Shown piece by piece: positions 6,686-9,689 of a stretch of 9,689 bases of DNA. The stretch spans positions 1 to 9,689 of the forward strand of contig CAMOHW010000022.1 in NCBI GenBank assembly GCA_946615525.1. The letters run 5' to 3'. Origin of the DNA: an uncultured Clostridia bacterium. Lineage in GTDB: Bacteria > Bacillota > Clostridia > Oscillospirales > CAG-272. A program made the translations under genes and the position numbers. The first letter of the stretch is position 1, and every line of letters begins with the position of its first letter. The notes under the pieces were generated by a model that was given only the letters and a program-made list of their open reading frames with translations, made no database searches and had not been told where the DNA came from.

Positions 6686-7273
6686 TTGAAAAACAATAAG
6701 GAACAACAAATGTTTTCCGAAAAAAAGGAAGAAACCCTTTCATCGGAACTGCTGTTTGACGGTAGGATCATCCATCTTTACCACGATACCGTCCGCCTGC
6801 CGGACGGTGCCGTGCGCGATCGCGAGTATGCCCGGCATATCGGCGGCGTTTGCGTTTTGCCGCTGGATGAAGATGGACAAGTTACCTGTGTTCGTCAGTA
6901 CCGCTATCCGTTTGGAGAGGTGTTGACCGAACTGCCCGCCGGAAAACTGGATTTCAAAGGGGAAGACCGCGCCCTTGCCGCCCTGCGCGAACTGCGCGAG
7001 GAGACCGGCTACCGGTGCGAAAAGCTCACCTTTTTGGGCAAATTTTATTCCTCTCCCGCCATTTTGGATGAGGTCATCGGGCTTTACCTTGCCGAGGGGC
7101 TGACCCCCGGGGAAATGGATCTGGACGAGGACGAGTTTCTCTCTAATGTGCGCTATTCCTTGACCGATTTGGTGGACGAGGTGCAAAAGGGCAACATTCC
7201 GGACGGCAAAACACAAGCCGCCGTTTTGCGCACCGCCGATCTTTTGCGCCGCCGGAAAGAGGGCAAAGCATGA
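6686..7273 (+). CDS. nudF: Nudix hydrolase, ADP-ribose pyrophosphatase type
   Basis: Enzymes of this type cleave ADP-ribose and similar nucleoside diphosphate derivatives to AMP and a sugar phosphate in the cytoplasm. The Nudix box lies at about 86-109, with E93 and R-E-L-R-E-E-T-G-Y at 101-109. Other marks of the NudF subgroup are QYRYPFGE (71-78), ELPAGKLD (82-89) and FYSSPAILDE (120-129). The distance from Gly86 to Glu93 is one residue longer than in the standard G-x5-E form, a small loop insertion. The length of 195 residues is usual. The start is the TTG at 6686 because AAGGAG (6674-6679) is six bases before it; an ATG at 6710, eight codons later, has no comparable site. The last codon overlaps the start of the next gene (ATGA at 7270-7273), so the two are probably translationally coupled. 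The exact substrate cannot be read from sequence. Confidence 0.92.
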   Translation: MKNNKEQQMFSEKKEETLSSELLFDGRIIHLYHDTVRLPDGAVRDREYARHIGGVCVLPLDEDGQVTCVRQYRYPFGEVLTELPAGKLDFKGEDRALAALRELREETGYRCEKLTFLGKFYSSPAILDEVIGLYLAEGLTPGEMDLDEDEFLSNVRYSLTDLVDEVQKGNIPDGKTQAAVLRTADLLRRRKEGKA

Positions 7274-7851
7274 GGGAAGAACGCGAGATCTCGGTGCGGA
7301 TCCTGACCGAGCGCACCGGATTTGATATGCCCCTTGCCGGGGTGTTTGGCGGCATTCCAACCGACTTTCTGCCGGAGTTTGACGAGCCGGAAGAGGAGCC
7401 GGAAGAACCTGTCGAGGAGAGCGAGCCCCGGGAGGGCGAGCCGTTTCCAACCGAGGATACCACCCTTTCGGGGGAAGGGGAAGAACCCGAAAAAAGCGAG
7501 TTTTTTGCGGTTGGCAAACTGGTGGAAACCGATGACCGCCTGGAGATCGTCTATGAGGAAAGTGTGCTGACCGGCATGGAAGGTTCGGTCACCAGCATCG
7601 GTTTTGCCAAGGACGAGCCCAATCTGGTCACCATGGTGCGGCAGGGATTTGTGGACACCACCCTGGTTTTTGAGGCAGGCAAACGGCACATTACCATTTA
7701 CCAAACGCCGTTTTCCGAGTTTGAACTCGGCGTTTACGCCGTTTCGGTGCAAAACCTGCTTTTGCGCGAGGGCGTTATCAACCTGGATTACATTACCGAA
7801 CTGCACGGCGCGCGCACCGAGCGGTGCAAAATGCAAATTATCATTGGCTAA
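7270..7851 (+). CDS. DUF1934 (YwiB-like) beta-barrel protein with acidic insert
   Basis: The C-terminal 115 residues (about 78-193) fit the DUF1934 family, whose Bacillus member is YwiB and whose biochemical role I do not know. Family-like landmarks are FFAVGKLVETDDRLEIVYEE (78-97), MVRQGF (122-127), ITIYQTPFSEFELGV (141-155) and the closing strand MQIIIG. The alternation of short beta strands suggests a small calycin-like barrel. Between the first strand (residues 6-13) and the second lies a Glu/Pro-rich insert (about 36-76, EEEPEEPVEESE…). It makes the protein 193 residues instead of the usual 140-150 and is likely disordered. The gene overlaps the Nudix stop by four bases (ATGA), with AAAGAGGG (7256-7263) as ribosome site, so co-translation is expected. 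No signal peptide or membrane segment is seen. Confidence 0.82.
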   Translation: MREEREISVRILTERTGFDMPLAGVFGGIPTDFLPEFDEPEEEPEEPVEESEPREGEPFPTEDTTLSGEGEEPEKSEFFAVGKLVETDDRLEIVYEESVLTGMEGSVTSIGFAKDEPNLVTMVRQGFVDTTLVFEAGKRHITIYQTPFSEFELGVYAVSVQNLLLREGVINLDYITELHGARTERCKMQIIIG

Positions 7852-7857
7852 ATTTTT

Positions 7858-7886
7858 GCGGCGGTTCTCTTTTCGGGAGCCGCCGC
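7858..7886 (+). repeat. GC-rich hairpin after the DUF1934 gene
   Basis: GCGGCGGTTCTC (7858-7869) pairs with GGGAGCCGCCGC (7875-7886), twelve pairs with two G-T wobbles and a TTTTC loop. It starts seven bases after the stop codon at 7849-7851. It is not followed by a T-run (ACAGTATG comes next), so it lacks the second half of an intrinsic terminator. It may instead be a pausing, Rho-linked or 3'-end-protecting structure. Confidence 0.6.
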
Positions 7887-7908
7887 ACAGTATGTTTGCC
7901 GCGGGGAC

Positions 7909-7937
7909 TTGACAATTCTCCAAAAGCATACTATAAT
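7909..7937 (+). promoter_or_regulatory. Full-consensus sigma-A promoter of the COG0523 unit
   Basis: TTGACA (7909-7914) and TATAAT (7932-7937) are both perfect and separated by exactly 17 bases. The transcript should start near 7944, leaving about 33 bases before the ATG at 7977. No clear dyad that could be a Zur, Fur or similar operator is visible across the promoter, although metal control would be expected for such genes. Confidence 0.93.
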
Positions 7938-7976
7938 AAAAAACGGAAAAATTTGATACCAAAAGAAGGGATTTTT

Positions 7977-9197
7977 ATGACCAAAATTGATATTTTTTCG
8001 GGCTTTTTGGGTGCCGGAAAGACCACACTCATCAAAAAATTGTTAAAAGAGGCGTATGCCGGCGAAAAGATCGTGCTCATTGAAAACGAGTTCGGTCAAA
8101 TCGGCATTGACGGCGGATTTTTGCAGGATGCAGGCATCGTTGTCAACGAGATGAACAGCGGTTGCATTTGTTGCTCGCTGGTGGGCGACTTTGCCAAAGC
8201 CCTGCAAAAGGTGCTTTTGGAGTATGCCCCCGACCGCATCCTCATCGAGCCGTCGGGCGTTGGCAAACTTTCGGATATTATTCGCGCCGTGCAAAATGCC
8301 GCCGCGGAGGGCGCTGTGCTCAACGGTTTTACCACCGTGGTAGATGCCGGCAAGTGCAAACTGTATATGAAAAACTTTGGCGAATTTTTCAACGACCAGG
8401 TTGAAAACGCCGGGTGCATCGTCCTTTCGCATACCCAAATGACCGATGAAAAAAAGGTTGCCGAGGCGATCGAACTGCTCAAAGGGCACAACTCCACCGC
8501 CGTCATTGTTGCAACCCCGTGGGATGAGCTGGACGGCAAACAACTCCTGGAGGCAATGGAGCGCCGCGACACCATTGAGGAAGAGCTTGCCCGCCTTGCC
8601 GAGGAAGCGGAACACGAGCATCACCATCATCACCACCACCATCACGATGATGACGATGACGAATGCGACGATCCCAACTGCTCCTGCCATCACCATCACG
8701 ACGATGATGACGATGATGAGGACGAACACGAGCATCACCACCATCACCATCACGATGATGATGACGAATGCGACGATCCCAACTGCTCCTGCCATCACCA
8801 TCACGACGATGATGACGATGACGAACACGAGCATCACCACCATCACGATGATGACGATGATGAATGCGATGATCCGAATTGCTCCTGCCATCACCATCAC
8901 CACCATCATGCCGACGAGGTGTTTGTCAGCTGGGGTGTGGAAACCAACAAAAAGTTTGATGAGGGCGAGCTGAAAACCATTTTGGAATCGCTTGTTGAGG
9001 AGCACAAATACGGCGTGATCCTGCGCGCCAAAGGCATTGTTGCCGGCAAGGACGGCAAGTGGATCCACTTTGACTACGTTCCCGGCGAGCCCGATGTGCG
9101 CCACGGTTCCGCCGGCGTGATCGGTCGGCTTTGCGTCATCGGTTCGGGCATTCAAAAATCCGCCCTTGCCGAGCTTTTCGGCGTGGAGAAAAAGTAA
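7977..9197 (+). CDS. COG0523 (CobW/G3E) GTPase with repeat-built His/Asp/Cys metal loop
   Basis: COG0523 proteins are P-loop GTPases that deliver or store metals such as zinc, cobalt or nickel. In this 406-residue protein Walker A is GFLGAGKTT (9-17). ENEFGQIGID (36-45) follows, then the metal-binding C-I-C-C at 63-66 and the Walker B-like ILIEPSG (88-94). The G4 position reads S-H-T-Q (151-154) instead of N/T-K-x-D. Residues 213-311 form a linker of 39 His, long Asp runs and nine Cys, arranged as three repeats of (His)n-(Asp)n-E-C-D-D-P-N-C-S-C-(His)n. The CobW C-terminal domain follows (315-406; LRAKGIV 349-355, HFDYVPGE 364-371, GRLCVIGSG 383-391). The start at 7977 has GAAGGG six bases upstream; the open frame further up precedes the promoter and is discarded. 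It has its own consensus promoter and is followed 18 bases later by a second COG0523 gene. The metal is unknown; zinc or nickel storage and insertion is the main inference. Confidence 0.93.
   Translation: MTKIDIFSGFLGAGKTTLIKKLLKEAYAGEKIVLIENEFGQIGIDGGFLQDAGIVVNEMNSGCICCSLVGDFAKALQKVLLEYAPDRILIEPSGVGKLSDIIRAVQNAAAEGAVLNGFTTVVDAGKCKLYMKNFGEFFNDQVENAGCIVLSHTQMTDEKKVAEAIELLKGHNSTAVIVATPWDELDGKQLLEAMERRDTIEEELARLAEEAEHEHHHHHHHHHDDDDDECDDPNCSCHHHHDDDDDDEDEHEHHHHHHHDDDDECDDPNCSCHHHHDDDDDDEHEHHHHHDDDDDECDDPNCSCHHHHHHHADEVFVSWGVETNKKFDEGELKTILESLVEEHKYGVILRAKGIVAGKDGKWIHFDYVPGEPDVRHGSAGVIGRLCVIGSGIQKSALAELFGVEKK
8613..8909 (+). repeat. Three in-frame tandem repeats coding the His/Asp/Cys tract
   Basis: The E-C-D-D-P-N-C-S-C core recurs at 8661, 8766 and 8862, spacings of 105 and 96 bases, both multiples of three. 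Copies one and two appear identical over about 62 bases (8655-8716 and 8760-8821). The third differs at several synonymous positions (GATGATCCGAAT against GACGATCCCAAC). The flanking CAT/CAC and GAT/GAC runs vary in length (9, 7 and 5 His before the Asp run). This fits repeated in-frame duplication followed by slippage, with the last copy the oldest. Confidence 0.9.
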
Positions 9198-9215
9198 TTT
9201 AAGGGAGAAAGAATT

Positions 9216-9689
9216 ATGGCAACCATTCCGGTTTATCTGTTCACCGGTTTTCTGGAGGGCGGCAAAACCAGCATCATTCAGGAATCCATGGAGGACAAGC
9301 GCTTCAATTCCGGCGAAAAAACGCTCATCATCCAGTGCGAGGAGGGCGAGGTCGAGCTGGACCCCTCTCGCTTTTGGGGGCAGAACGTCTATTTGGAAAA
9401 AATAGAGGATGCCGCCGATCTGACTATTGAAAACCTGACCGCCATGGGCAAAAAGCACAAGCTGGATCGCGTCATCATCGAGTATAACGGTATGTGGAAC
9501 CTTGCCGACCTTTACGGCAATCTGCCGGCGGGCTGGGCAATCTACCAGGAAATGATGTTTGCCGATGCCGGCACCTTCCTTTCCTACAACGCCAATATGC
9601 GCCAGCTGATGGTGGATAAACTGATGAACTGCGAAATCGTGGTGCTCAACCGCACCCCCGCCGACGTGGATAAGGATACCATCCACAAG
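9216..9689 (+). CDS. Second COG0523-type GTPase, divergent, 3' end outside window
   Basis: The first 158 codons are seen; the frame is still open at the window edge. The ATG at 9216 has AAGGGAG (9201-9207) eight bases before it, 18 bases after the previous stop, so it is in the same transcript. The P-loop is GFLEGGKTS (11-19), close to the CobW form GFLGAGKTT but with Glu14 and Gly15. IIQCEEGEVELD (38-49) stands where family members read ENEFGEVxID. VIIEYNGMWNL (86-96) takes the place of the Walker B IEPSG segment. The G4 position looks like LNRTP (about 144-148). The family's C-x-C-C motif, expected between these, is absent, and only a single Cys (C41) is nearby. No His tract occurs in the visible part. 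It therefore looks like a G3E paralogue that no longer binds metal in the usual way, perhaps a partner of the upstream protein; that role is inference. Confidence 0.85.
   Translation, partial: MATIPVYLFTGFLEGGKTSIIQESMEDKRFNSGEKTLIIQCEEGEVELDPSRFWGQNVYLEKIEDAADLTIENLTAMGKKHKLDRVIIEYNGMWNLADLYGNLPAGWAIYQEMMFADAGTFLSYNANMRQLMVDKLMNCEIVVLNRTPADVDKDTIHK

Noticed and set aside
7915..7976. Zur- or Fur-type operator at the COG0523 promoter
   Set aside because: I looked for an inverted repeat of the usual form and found none convincing.
7824..7976. Extension of the COG0523 frame upstream to 7824
   Set aside because: It would overlap the DUF1934 gene and lie upstream of the consensus promoter; the family N-terminus (K-I-D-I-F-S-G-F-L-G) begins at 7977.
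8043..9686. 547-codon open frame on the minus strand across the COG0523 genes
   Set aside because: It is a mirror of the plus-strand coding region. Its Val/Ile/Met runs are the complement of His and Asp codon runs, and the plus-strand frame has full family motifs, a promoter and a ribosome site.

Overview
The window looks like a chromosomal segment of a low-to-medium G+C Firmicute, most likely a gut-type clostridium (class Clostridia, perhaps Oscillospiraceae or a relative). The reasons are strong AGGAGG-type ribosome binding sites, near-consensus sigma-A promoters (TTGACA-17-TATAAT), intrinsic terminators, and a gene set typical of that class: FtsH, family I pyrophosphatase, RNase J, a membrane-anchored PrsA/SurA-like protein, a DUF1934 protein and paired COG0523 GTPases. 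The lineage is inferred from gene style; no rRNA or other marker gene is present.

Layout. Positions 1-312 hold the 3' end of ftsH. It converges on ppa (361-894, minus strand), and the two share one bidirectional terminator hairpin. ppa has its own promoter, facing left, near 942-970. To its right all genes read on the plus strand. They are a small tail-anchored-looking membrane protein (1083-1364), then RNase J (1623-3341). RNase J is driven by a promoter whose -35 box overlaps the stop codon of the small gene, and it has an unusual GC-rich, heavily folded leader of about 228 nt. Next comes an 804-residue membrane-anchored, extracytoplasmic protein resembling PrsA/SurA-type foldases (3472-5886).

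After a hairpin at 5902-5936 comes a compact run of three genes: a cysteine-rich zinc-ribbon protein (6009-6671), an ADP-ribose-pyrophosphatase-like Nudix hydrolase (6686-7273), and a DUF1934/YwiB-like protein (7270-7851) whose start overlaps the Nudix stop as ATGA. A further hairpin and a consensus promoter (7909-7937) then begin a metal-handling transcription unit. It encodes a COG0523 (CobW/G3E) GTPase carrying a roughly 100-residue His/Asp/Cys tract built of three repeats (7977-9197). A second, divergent COG0523 protein follows that lacks the CxCC metal motif (9216 to beyond the window end).

Most of the window is ordinary housekeeping: protein quality control, pyrophosphate removal, RNA turnover and nucleotide clean-up. 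The two parts most worth attention are the structured rnj leader, with a visible hairpin-loop pseudoknot possibility, and the COG0523 pair, which combines a repeat-built metal-storage loop with a partner that has lost the metal motif. All structures and domain calls were made by eye from sequence, with no database search.
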